Assembly: GCF_024730785.1 (NCBI RefSeq)
Contig: NZ_CP102830.1
Location: 2,170,001 to 2,234,000, forward strand
Direction: 5' to 3'
Source: Pseudomonas sp. LS44
GTDB lineage: Bacteria > Pseudomonadota > Gammaproteobacteria > Pseudomonadales > Pseudomonadaceae
Length of the DNA: 64,000 nt
Shown here: positions 56,608 through 64,000 of the stretch, one piece after another
Numbering within the stretch: the stretch's first letter is position 1
Layout of the letters: each line of letters starts with the position of its first letter
Notes under the pieces: model-generated
The model's database searches: none
Told to the model about the DNA's origin: nothing
What the model saw: only the letters and a program-made list of their open reading frames with translations
Translations under genes and position numbers: made by a program

Positions 56608-56994
56608 TCAGTCTTGTGCGGCGACGCCGATTTCCACGGCATCGCCGTTCAGGCGCACCGGCCAGACGCGCAGGCGTTGCTCGGGGTATTCCAGGCAGCT
56701 GCCGTCCGCCAGGCGGAAGTGCTGCTTGTAGAGTGGCGAGGCGATCACCAGATCGCCCTTGAGCTGGCCGACGATGCCGCGGCCAATCACGTTGGCGCCG
56801 GATTTCGGGTCGCGGTTCTCAATGGCGAACAGCTTCTCGCCGTCGACCGTGTGCGGCAGGTGGAAGAGGGCGATCTGCGCCCCGTCCAGCCAGGCGACCA
56901 CGCCGGAGTTGGCCACCAGATCCTGGCTGCGGCACAGCGCCTGCCAGGAAAGTGCGGAGGGGGAAGCGGCAAGCACGACGTTGGACTGGCTCAT
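56608..56994 (-). CDS. nirD: nitrite reductase small subunit
   Basis: A 128-residue Rieske-fold protein (WQALCRSQDLVANSGVVAWLDGAQIALFHLPHTVDGEKLFAIENRDPKSGANVIGRGIVGQLKGDLVIASPLYKQHFRLADGSCLE). It lacks the Cys-His cluster ligands, as NirD usually does. It pairs with NirB to reduce nitrite to ammonium with NADH in the cytoplasm. The start codon overlaps the nirB stop by one base (TGATG), ensuring coupled synthesis. Confidence 0.94.
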   Translation of the reverse strand: MSQSNVVLAASPSALSWQALCRSQDLVANSGVVAWLDGAQIALFHLPHTVDGEKLFAIENRDPKSGANVIGRGIVGQLKGDLVIASPLYKQHFRLADGSCLEYPEQRLRVWPVRLNGDAVEIGVAAQD

Positions 56995-59552
56995 CAGAGC
57001 ACCTCCTCGGTGACAGGGATCAGGTGGAGTTCGGAGGAGTGCACCGGCCGGCGCTGGCCGCGTTCCTTGACGAAATGGATGTCCGGGTCGCCGCGCTGGT
57101 CGTTGACGAAGGTGCGGAAGCGTTTGAGCTTCTCCGGGTCCTGGATGGCGTTGGCCCATTCGCATTCGTAGCGGTCGACCACCAGCTGCATCTGCGCTTC
57201 CAGCTCGCCCGCCAGGCCCAGGCTGTCGTCGATGATCACTTCCTTGAGGTAGTCCAGGCCGCCTTCCAGCGACTCGCGCCAGACCGAGGTGCGTTGCAGG
57301 CGGTCGGCGGTGCGCACGTAGAACATCAGGAACCGGTCGATGTAGCGGATCAGGGTGGCGTCATCCAGATCGGTGGCGAACAGCTCGGCGTGCCGTGGAC
57401 GCATGCCGCCGTTGCCGCTGACATAGAGGTTCCAGCCCTTCTCGGTGGCGATCACACCGACGTCCTTGCTCTGCGCCTCGGCGCATTCGCGGGTGCAGCC
57501 GGAGACGGCGAACTTGATCTTGTGCGGCGAGCGCAGGCCCTTGTAGCGGTCCTCGAGGATCAGCGCCATGCCCACGCTGTCCTGCACGCCGTAGCGGCAC
57601 CAGGTGCTGCCCACGCAGGACTTCACGGTACGCAGCGACTTGCCGTAGGCGTGGCCGGTCTCGAAGCCGGCGGCGATTAGCTCGCCCCAGATATCCGGCA
57701 ACTCATGCAGTTGCGCGCCGAACAGGTCGATGCGCTGGCCGCCGGTGATCTTGGTGTAGAGGTCGTACTTCTTCGCCACCGCGCCGATGGCGATCAGCCC
57801 GTCCGGGGTGATTTCGCCACCGGGAATACGCGGCACGACGGAGTAGGTGCCGTTCTTCTGCATGTTGGCCATGAAGGTGTCGTTGGTATCTTGCAGCGGC
57901 ACCAGCGCGGGGTCGGTGATCGACTGGTTCCAGCACGACGCGAGGATCGAGCCCACCGCCGGCTTGCAGATGTCGCAACCGGTGTGGCCGCGGCCGTGCT
58001 TGGCCAGCAGTTCCTCGAAGCTGATCACCCCTTCTACCCGCACGATGGCGTACAGCTCCTGGCGGGTGTGGGCGAAGTGTTCGCACAGGCTCTTGTCGAC
58101 GGCCACGCCACGGGCGCTCAGCTCATGTTCGAAGACCTGTTTGAGCAGCGCGCTGCAACCGCCGCAGCCGGTACCGGCCTTGGTCACCGCCTTCAGTTCG
58201 CCGAGGTCGGTGATGCCAGCGTCGACCTGGCAGCACACCGCGCCCTTGCTGACGTTGTGGCAGGAGCAGATGGTCGCGGTGTCCGGCAGTGCGTCGGCAC
58301 CGAGGGTCGGCGCGCCGTCGGAGAGCGGCAGGATCAGGCTGGACGGTTCCTGCGGCAGTTTGATGCCGTTCTGTGCGTACTGCAGCAGGGTGTCGTAGTA
58401 GCTGTTGTCGCCGACTAGCACCGCGCCGATCACGTGCTGGCCATCGGCGGACACCACCAGGCGCCGATAGCTGGCGTTGGCTTCGTCGATGAACCGGTAG
58501 CTCTTGGCGCCCGGCGTGGCCGCATGGGCGTCGCCGATCGAGCCGACGTCGACGCCGAGCAGCTTGAGCTTGGTTGACATGTCCGCGCCGGTGAACGGCT
58601 CGTGCGCCTGGCCAACCAGCTGCGCGGCGAGGTTGCGCGCCATGGTGTAACCGGGGGCGACCAGGCCGAAGATGCTGCCGTTCCAGGAGGCGCACTCGCC
58701 GATGGCGAAGATCGCCGGGTCGCTGGTGCGGCAGTCGTTGTCGATCACCACGCCGCCGCGCGGAGCGATTTCCAGGCCCGAGCTACGGCCGAGGGCATCT
58801 TGCGGGCGAATCCCGGCGGAGAACACGATCAGGTCGGTTTCCAGGAATTCGCCGTCGTTGAAGTTCATCCGGTAGGCGTATTCCTCGCCGATGACGATGT
58901 CCTGGGTGGCGCGCGACAGGTGTACGCCGACGCCAAGGGCTTCGATGCGCGCACGCAGGGCGGCGCCGCCGTCAGGGTCCAACTGGACCGGCATCAGCCG
59001 CGGGGCGAACTCCACCACGTGGGCTTCCAGGCCGAGCGATTTCAGCGCGTTGGCGGCTTCCAGGCCGAGCAGGCCGCCGCCGACCACGACGCCGCGACGG
59101 GCATTGGCCGCAGCGGCGCGAATGGCGTCGAGATCGTCGAGGGTGCGGTAGACCAGGCGCGAATTGCCTTCGGCGCCGGGAATCGGCGGTACGAAGGGGT
59201 AAGAGCCGGTGGCCAGCACCAGACGGTCGTAAGCGCGGCGGCCGTGGTTGGTGACCACTTCCTGGCGCTCGCGGTCGATCTCCAGGACTTGCTCGCCGAG
59301 GTGCAGATGCACGCCGTTGCGGGCATACAGGTCGGCGTCGCCAAGGGCCAGGTCTTCGGCATCCTTACCGCCGAAGTACTCGGAGAGGTGCACACGGTCA
59401 TAGGCGCGTTGGCGTTCTTCGCCGTATACGTGCACCTGATAGTGGGCCAGCGCACCGCGTTCGATCAGTTGCTCGACACAGTGGTGGCCGACCATACCGT
59501 TGCCGATGACGATCAGGGTTTCGCTCTTGATCGGAGTGACGAAGGAGTTCAT
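56994..59552 (-). CDS. nirB: assimilatory nitrite reductase large subunit
   Basis: An 852-residue protein. The FAD/NAD(P) domain begins ETLIVIGNGMVGHHCVEQL; a second dinucleotide site is RGVVVGGGLLGLEAANALK. The [2Fe-2S] segment is TICSCHNVSKGAVC ... GTGCGGC. The siroheme/4Fe-4S site uses CVGSTWC and CTRECAEAQ at the C-terminal third. It reduces nitrite to ammonium. Expression is expected to be controlled by the sigma-54 promoter and the hairpin/terminator leader upstream. Confidence 0.96.
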   Translation of the reverse strand: MNSFVTPIKSETLIVIGNGMVGHHCVEQLIERGALAHYQVHVYGEERQRAYDRVHLSEYFGGKDAEDLALGDADLYARNGVHLHLGEQVLEIDRERQEVVTNHGRRAYDRLVLATGSYPFVPPIPGAEGNSRLVYRTLDDLDAIRAAAANARRGVVVGGGLLGLEAANALKSLGLEAHVVEFAPRLMPVQLDPDGGAALRARIEALGVGVHLSRATQDIVIGEEYAYRMNFNDGEFLETDLIVFSAGIRPQDALGRSSGLEIAPRGGVVIDNDCRTSDPAIFAIGECASWNGSIFGLVAPGYTMARNLAAQLVGQAHEPFTGADMSTKLKLLGVDVGSIGDAHAATPGAKSYRFIDEANASYRRLVVSADGQHVIGAVLVGDNSYYDTLLQYAQNGIKLPQEPSSLILPLSDGAPTLGADALPDTATICSCHNVSKGAVCCQVDAGITDLGELKAVTKAGTGCGGCSALLKQVFEHELSARGVAVDKSLCEHFAHTRQELYAIVRVEGVISFEELLAKHGRGHTGCDICKPAVGSILASCWNQSITDPALVPLQDTNDTFMANMQKNGTYSVVPRIPGGEITPDGLIAIGAVAKKYDLYTKITGGQRIDLFGAQLHELPDIWGELIAAGFETGHAYGKSLRTVKSCVGSTWCRYGVQDSVGMALILEDRYKGLRSPHKIKFAVSGCTRECAEAQSKDVGVIATEKGWNLYVSGNGGMRPRHAELFATDLDDATLIRYIDRFLMFYVRTADRLQRTSVWRESLEGGLDYLKEVIIDDSLGLAGELEAQMQLVVDRYECEWANAIQDPEKLKRFRTFVNDQRGDPDIHFVKERGQRRPVHSSELHLIPVTEEVL

Positions 59553-59607
59553 AGCCGTTCCTCAGTACAAGCCGCTGCCGGGGCAACGCGGTTAAAAAAG
59601 ATGCAAA

Positions 59608-59647
59608 AAAAGGCGCCTGGAGCTGTCGATTAGCTCCAGGCGCCTTT
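59608..59647 (-). terminator. intrinsic terminator in the nirB leader (attenuator)
   Basis: On the minus strand: a 16-bp stem (AAAGGCGCCTGGAGCT pairing with AGCTCCAGGCGCCTTT) followed by a TTTTTTT run, ahead of the nirB start by about 55 bases. A terminator at this place should stop transcription unless it is overridden. Confidence 0.85.
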
Positions 59648-59679
59648 GCCTGGTATTCATAGTTATTGTGGAGTGCTGA

Positions 59680-59700
59680 CCTGAGCGCCGTTGCTCGGGG
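59680..59700 (-). promoter_or_regulatory. second hexaloop hairpin of ANTAR-target type
   Basis: Minus strand: stem CCCGAGC / GCTCAGG (one mismatch) with hexaloop AACGGC, having A at loop position 1 and G at position 4. It lies between the first hexaloop and the terminator. Confidence 0.65.
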
Positions 59701-59727
59701 TCACTCATCCCCGCGCCTGAACGGCAA

Positions 59728-59745
59728 GTGGTCGACAGTGACCAC
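59728..59745 (-). promoter_or_regulatory. first hexaloop hairpin of ANTAR-target type
   Basis: Minus strand: perfect 6-bp stem GTGGTC/GACCAC with hexaloop ACTGTC (A at position 1, G at position 4), the loop pattern bound by NasR/NasT-like ANTAR antiterminators. Confidence 0.7.
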
Positions 59746-59788
59746 GGGGAGTGCGCTGCCGGGTGTCCGGCAGGTTGTGCTGGGGTAT

Positions 59789-59806
59789 AAGCAGGTTGCG
59801 TGCCAG
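59789..59806 (-). promoter_or_regulatory. sigma-54 promoter of nirB
   Basis: Minus strand CTGGCACGCAACCTGCTT: GG and GC of the -24/-12 elements are ten bases apart as required. The start point would fall near 59780, giving a leader of about 230 nt. Confidence 0.7.
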
Positions 59807-60040
59807 TCTCCCGGACAACCGGCGAATCGCGCTGAATAGTGGGATGTGTGGGGTTATTTGCGGAGAATTAAGCGTTTGTTGCGGCAGGCGCTGAGCCACA
59901 AATGTGCGCAGCGTTTGGCTCAGTCCCTTTTTTGGGGCGATTGCCGCGCACATCCCCGACCTACGTCGCCTCTGTAGGACGAATTGAAGGGGGGAGAGAT
60001 CCGGAATACCCAAAAGGACTTGGTGTAGCGGGGTAGTCCT

Positions 60041-60060
60041 AATTAGAATCACTCGCATTT
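60041..60060. promoter_or_regulatory. Fur box
   Basis: AATTAGAATCACTCGCATTT matches the AATGAGAATCATTCTCATTT form of Fur sites at about 17 of 20 positions and lies just upstream of the ECF sigma gene, implying iron repression. Confidence 0.75.
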
Positions 60061-60088
60061 GAGCCGTCTTCGCGCAAGGCCCCATGAG

Positions 60089-60598
60089 ATGATTGAAGTA
60101 GCGGCGCCACCGGAGCACAGCCTACACGCCCTGTACCGCGACCATCGAAGCTGGCTGGAGAACTGGCTGCGCCGACGCATGGGCAATGCCTGGGATGCGG
60201 CGGACCTGAGTCAGGACACCTTCCTGCGGGTGCTTTCCAGCTCCCAGCAGGTCGCCGAGATGCGCGAGCCACGGGCCTATCTGCTGACGGTGGGTAAACG
60301 CCTGCTGAGCAACTTCTACACCCGGCGCAATCTGGAGCAGGCCTACCTGGACGCCTTGGCGCAGCTACCCGAAGAGAGCGTGCCATCGCCGGAGCAACGT
60401 TGGGTGCTGCTGGAAACCCTGCAGGCCCTGGATGAGTTGCTTGACGGTCTACCGGCTCTGGTGCGCCGGGCGTTTCTCTGGAGCCAACTGGAAGGGCTGG
60501 GTTACCGCGAGATCGCCGAACGCCTTGAAGTGTCCGAACGCACCGTCAAACGTTACATGGCCCAGGCCTACGAGCATTGCCTACTGGTGGAGCTGTGA
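60089..60598 (+). CDS. FecI-like ECF sigma factor
   Basis: A 169-residue ECF sigma factor. Region 2 is LHALYRDHRSWLENWLRRRMGNAWDAADLSQDTFLRVLSS with REPRAYLLTVGKRLLSNFYTRR; region 4 is LDGLPALVRRAFLWSQLEGLGYREIAERLEVSERTVKRYMAQAYEHC. It would direct RNA polymerase to the siderophore receptor gene. The ATG at 60089 follows family length; the TTG at 60059 would extend it. The stop overlaps the next ATG by one base. Confidence 0.92.
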   Translation: MIEVAAPPEHSLHALYRDHRSWLENWLRRRMGNAWDAADLSQDTFLRVLSSSQQVAEMREPRAYLLTVGKRLLSNFYTRRNLEQAYLDALAQLPEESVPSPEQRWVLLETLQALDELLDGLPALVRRAFLWSQLEGLGYREIAERLEVSERTVKRYMAQAYEHCLLVEL

Positions 60599-61560
60599 TG
60601 CACTCAGTGCCTTCCAACGAGGCCCGTGAGGTGGCACGCGCGGCGGCCCAGTGGTTGGCGCTGCTGGAATCTGGCGCGGCCAATGAAGACGATCACGCTC
60701 GCCTGCAGAACTGGCGCAACAGCAGTAGCAGCCATGAGAGTGCCTGGCAGAAGGCGCAGCTGCTGCGCCAGCGGTTTTCCGGCCTGCCGACGGCTCTGGC
60801 GATGGCTACTCTGGATCGCCCGGATCCGGCACGCCGAGCGGTGCTCAAACGCGCCCTCGGGGTCGCGGCACTGGTACCGGCAATCTGGCTGCTGGGCCGG
60901 CAGTTGCCGCTGGATGTATGGCGCGCCGACCTGCATACCGGTATCGGCGAGCACACACAAATCCCCTTGGCCGACGGCAGTTCGTTGCAGCTGAACACCT
61001 CCAGTGCGGTCAACATCGATCTGGGCGTCCGCCAACTGACCCTGGTCCGCGGAGAAATGGCGCTCAAGGTCCCTGGCAGCGCGCCGCTGACCATCCAGGC
61101 GCCTTATGGCCGCATCATCGTCAGTCGCAGCGAAGTTTGTGTGCGCCTCAACGAGCGGGATTGCCAGGTGTCGGTGGTCAGCGGTTCGGTGCAATTGCAG
61201 CCCTTGCACGGCCCGATTCTGGTCTTGCGTGAAGGGCAGCAGATCAGCCTGCAAGCTAGCGGCGCCGGATCTGCCGACACCTTCGACACCTTGCTGCCTG
61301 GCTGGCGCGATGGGGTGCTGATGGCACAGAACCAACCGCTGGGGGATTTCCTGCGCGAGCTGAGCCGTTATCGCCCCGGGCTGTTGCGCTGGGAACCGGA
61401 GCTGGAAAGCTTGCGGGTCACCGGCAGTTTCCGCCTCGACAACACCGATCGTGTGCTCTCACTGCTGGCCGCTAGCCTGCCGCTGGAGGTGCATTCGCGT
61501 ACCCGTTACTGGGTCACCCTGATCCCGCAAAGAAATGCCCCTCGAAAAAACATTACCTGA
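60598..61560 (+). CDS. FecR-like anti-sigma factor
   Basis: A 320-residue inner-membrane regulator. The N-terminal DUF4880 region (AREVARAAAQWLALLESGAANEDDHARLQNWRNSSSSHESAWQKAQ) binds the sigma factor; a membrane helix (ALGVAALVPAIWLLG) follows, then the periplasmic FecR domain (TGIGEHTQIPLADGSSLQLNTSSAVNIDL ... RLNERDCQVSVVSGSVQL) and a C-terminal STN-like part (GDFLRELSRYRPGLLRWEPE). It passes the signal from the TonB receptor to the sigma factor. Confidence 0.92.
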   Translation: MHSVPSNEAREVARAAAQWLALLESGAANEDDHARLQNWRNSSSSHESAWQKAQLLRQRFSGLPTALAMATLDRPDPARRAVLKRALGVAALVPAIWLLGRQLPLDVWRADLHTGIGEHTQIPLADGSSLQLNTSSAVNIDLGVRQLTLVRGEMALKVPGSAPLTIQAPYGRIIVSRSEVCVRLNERDCQVSVVSGSVQLQPLHGPILVLREGQQISLQASGAGSADTFDTLLPGWRDGVLMAQNQPLGDFLRELSRYRPGLLRWEPELESLRVTGSFRLDNTDRVLSLLAASLPLEVHSRTRYWVTLIPQRNAPRKNIT

Positions 61561-61625
61561 AGCCTGTCCCTTTTTTTCAGGTCGCTGGTCATTCCGGGTA
61601 AGTGAATAAAATCGAGAATTCCTTC

Positions 61626-64000
61626 CCATGCCCGCAGTGCCGCCTTGCCGTTTTCGCCCGTTATTCCGCTTGGGTCTCGTGATGAGTCTGAGCGCCAGTC
61701 CATTGTTTATCTCGACCAGTTGGGCGGAAGACGCCGCCCGGCGCAGTTATCAGGTGCCGGCTGGCAGTCTGAGCGCGGCGCTGACCCGTTTCGCCGGCCT
61801 GGCTGGGGTCAACCTGTCAGTAGACCCTGCGCTGGTCAGCGGGCGCGCCAGTAATGGCCTGTCCGGCGAATACGGCGTGGAGGAGGGCTTTGCCCGGCTG
61901 CTGCAGGGCACCGGCCTGCAACTGCAGCCGGTGGGCGAACAGGCTTACACCCTGACCCCGGCCCTGGACGAAGGCAGCCTGCAACTGCCCAGCACCTCGA
62001 TTCGCGGTGCACGCGGCGTGGTGGGCGACCAACCTTACGCCGGTGGCCAGGTGGCGCGAGCCGGTTACCAGGGCATGCTCGGGGACCAGGATTTCATGGA
62101 CAGCCCGTTCAGCGTCACGTCCTACACCAAGGAAGCGCTGAAGAACCAGCAAGCCCGCACCCTCGGCGATGCTGTGGCTGCCTACCCATCGGTGCGCACC
62201 TCCAACCCGGCCAGCGGGCGTTTCGAGCAGTTCACCGTGCGCGGCTTCAGCCTGTTCAACAGTGACGTCTCCTATGGCGGCCTGTACGGCATCCTGCCGA
62301 CCTATGCCATCGACATGGAGATCGCCGAACGCGTCGATATCCTCAAGGGGCCGAGCGCGGTACTGTCCGGTATCGCCCCGCGCGGCAGCATCGGCAGCGG
62401 CATCAACATCGTGCCCAAGCGCGCCACAGATGCGCCGGTCACTGAGTTCACCGGCAGTTACGTTTCGGAGGGGCAGTTCGGCGGCGCGGTGGACATCGGC
62501 CGACGCTTGGGTGAGAACCAGCGTTTCGGCGTGCGCTTCAACGGCGTGCGTCAGTCCGGTGATACCGAGTGGGACCATCAGGCGCTCAAGCGCGAAACCG
62601 GTGTGCTCGGCCTGGACCTGCGGGAAGAGCGGGTGCGTCTGTCGCTAGACATCGGCCATCAAAATCGCCGTGCCGACGCGCCGCAGGAGCGTGTCGAACT
62701 GGCTCCCGGGGCCAAGGTGCCCAAAGCCGAAGACATCGACCGCAACTTCGCTCAGCCTTGGACCTATTCGCAAACCAAAGACTCCTTTGGCGCCTTGCGC
62801 GGCGAATTCGATGTCAGCGACTCGCTGATGGTCTACGCCGCCTATGGCGCGCGCAAAGGCAACTACGACTTTCTGCGCCACGGGGTCCAGAACACTCAAA
62901 ACAATGGCAATTTCACCTTGGTGCCGCGCACCTTCCGCCGCGATGAAGACGTGAAGACCGCCACCATTGGCGCCCGCCAGTGGTTCAGCACCGGCTCGGT
63001 CAACCACACGGTAAACCTGAGCCTGAACCGCTTCGACATGGATTTCGATAACGCCGGCGAGCGCTACCTGCGCAGCATCGGCAACATCTATAACCCGGTG
63101 GAAGTCGCTTACCCAGGCCGGCCGAACCGCTTCGATACCAGCACCCACACCGAAGACCGTTTTACCAGCGTGGCCCTGGCCGACACCTTGGGTTTCCTCG
63201 AGGATCGCCTGCTACTGACCCTCGGCGCGCGCCTGCAGCGAGTTAAAGTTACCTCCTGGAGCGACGGCGTCCGTGACGAACCGGTGAATGACGAAACCGA
63301 TACGTCGCCCGCGCTGGGCGTGGTGTTCAAGGCCACTAACCATGTGTCGTTGTACGCCAACTACGTGGAAGGCCTGACCCAGGGCGAGACCGCGCCGACC
63401 ACGGCAAATAACGCCGACACCGTGTTCCCGCCATACCGCAGCAAGCAGGCAGAAGTCGGTGCCAAGTACGACCAAGGCACCTTCGGCCTGACCGCCAGCC
63501 TGTTCCGTATCGAACAGCCGGCCTATCAGTTCGACGATCTAAACAACTTCAAGCCCAACGGCGAGCTGACCAACCAGGGGGTGGAACTCAGCGTCTTCGG
63601 CGAGCCGCTTAATGGTGTGCGCCTGCTGGGCGGGGTGATGCTGCTCGACAGCGAGCAGAGTGATACCACCGATGGCGAGTTCGACGGTAACCACGGCACC
63701 GGCGCGCCGGAGGTCAACGCCAACCTCGGCGCCGAATGGGACATCGAAAGCGTCCGGGGGCTGACCCTGACCGCACGTGCCATCCACACCAGTTCCCAGT
63801 ACTTGGACCCAGCCAATGAGCAGGAAATCGACAGCTGGGAACGCTACGACCTGGGCGGCCGTTACGCCTTCAAACTGGGCGGCAGCCCGGTAACCCTGCG
63901 GGCCACGGTGGAGAACGTACTGGACAAGACCTATTGGGCCTCTGCCGCGACCTCGTCCGACAGCGCAGCGGGCCTGACCCTGTCGACCCCCAGAACCTAT
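61626..64000 (+). CDS. TonB-dependent siderophore receptor/transducer, 3' end cut
   Basis: At least 791 residues, open to the window edge. A signal peptide (LFRLGLVMSLSASPLFISTSWAED) is followed by the STN signalling domain (YQVPAGSLSAALTRFAGLAGVNLSVDPALV ... LLQGTGLQLQPVG), the plug (QARTLGDAVAAYPSVRTSNPASGRFEQFTVRGF; IDMEIAERVDILKGPSAVLSG) and the barrel, ending at LTLSTPRTY near the last strand. Only about 10-15 residues appear missing. It imports a ferric siderophore and triggers the FecIR-type switch. Confidence 0.93.

Noticed and set aside
59892..59922. Possible NtrC site or terminator (TGAGCCA ... TGGCTCA)
   Set aside because: The palindrome spacing does not match the NtrC consensus, and the stem is short with a long loop.

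Overview
The window is high-GC, densely coded DNA that reads as a Pseudomonas-type gammaproteobacterial chromosome. The support is the liuRABCDE leucine-catabolic order, a muxABC-opmB RND pump, nirBD next to a PP2C/serine-threonine kinase, a PilU-like ATPase, and many GTAG-headed REP palindromes with a RAYT transposase gene. The species cannot be fixed from the sequence alone.

Layout. 1-4.6 kb: the cut end of a MaoC hydratase, an SDR, a DUF2889 protein, a possible ferritin-like protein and a molybdopterin oxidoreductase, all on + and partly translationally coupled. 4.7-9.1 kb: an AT-richer accessory patch with orphan small membrane proteins. In it a gene is split by a composite insertion: two inverted group II intron 3' fragments around a decayed IS3-family element. 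9.2-13.9 kb: a TolC / membrane-fusion / two ABC-2 permease export operon with no ATPase gene. 13.9-17.4 kb: PpiC, a PilT/PilU-family ATPase, a DJ-1/PfpI protein and a GFA protein. 17.4-18 kb: a RAYT gene bracketed by REPs.

18-28.7 kb (minus strand): liuR, liuA, liuB, liuC, liuD, liuE, then 3-hydroxybutyrate dehydrogenase and acetoacetyl-CoA synthetase. This is a continuous route from isovaleryl-CoA to acetoacetate and its two onward fates. 28.8-41.6 kb: an NCS2 purine permease, DUF502, a RES/Xre toxin-antitoxin pair, LysR with a divergent acyl-CoA dehydrogenase, TerC, a lipoprotein, a PstS-like/OmpA fusion, exonuclease III, a GNAT protein and thiol peroxidase. 42-51.4 kb: muxA-muxB-muxC-opmB. 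51.8-55.6 kb: a hybrid histidine kinase, a small unknown protein and the PP2C-kinase. 55.7-59.8 kb: a formate/nitrite transporter, nirD and nirB. 60-64 kb: a Fur-box-preceded ECF sigma factor, its FecR-like anti-sigma and a TonB-dependent transducer that runs off the end.

The most notable observations are these. (i) REP palindromes lie in frame inside two protein genes: the opmB signal peptide and the liuD inter-domain linker. (ii) REPs of several classes fill the spacers of the liu and mux operons and supply the stop codons of two genes. (iii) The nirB leader carries a sigma-54 promoter, two hexaloop hairpins of ANTAR-target type and an intrinsic terminator. (iv) A nested intron/IS3 insertion splits a gene. 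(v) Two places show imperfect flanking duplications next to palindromic repeats.
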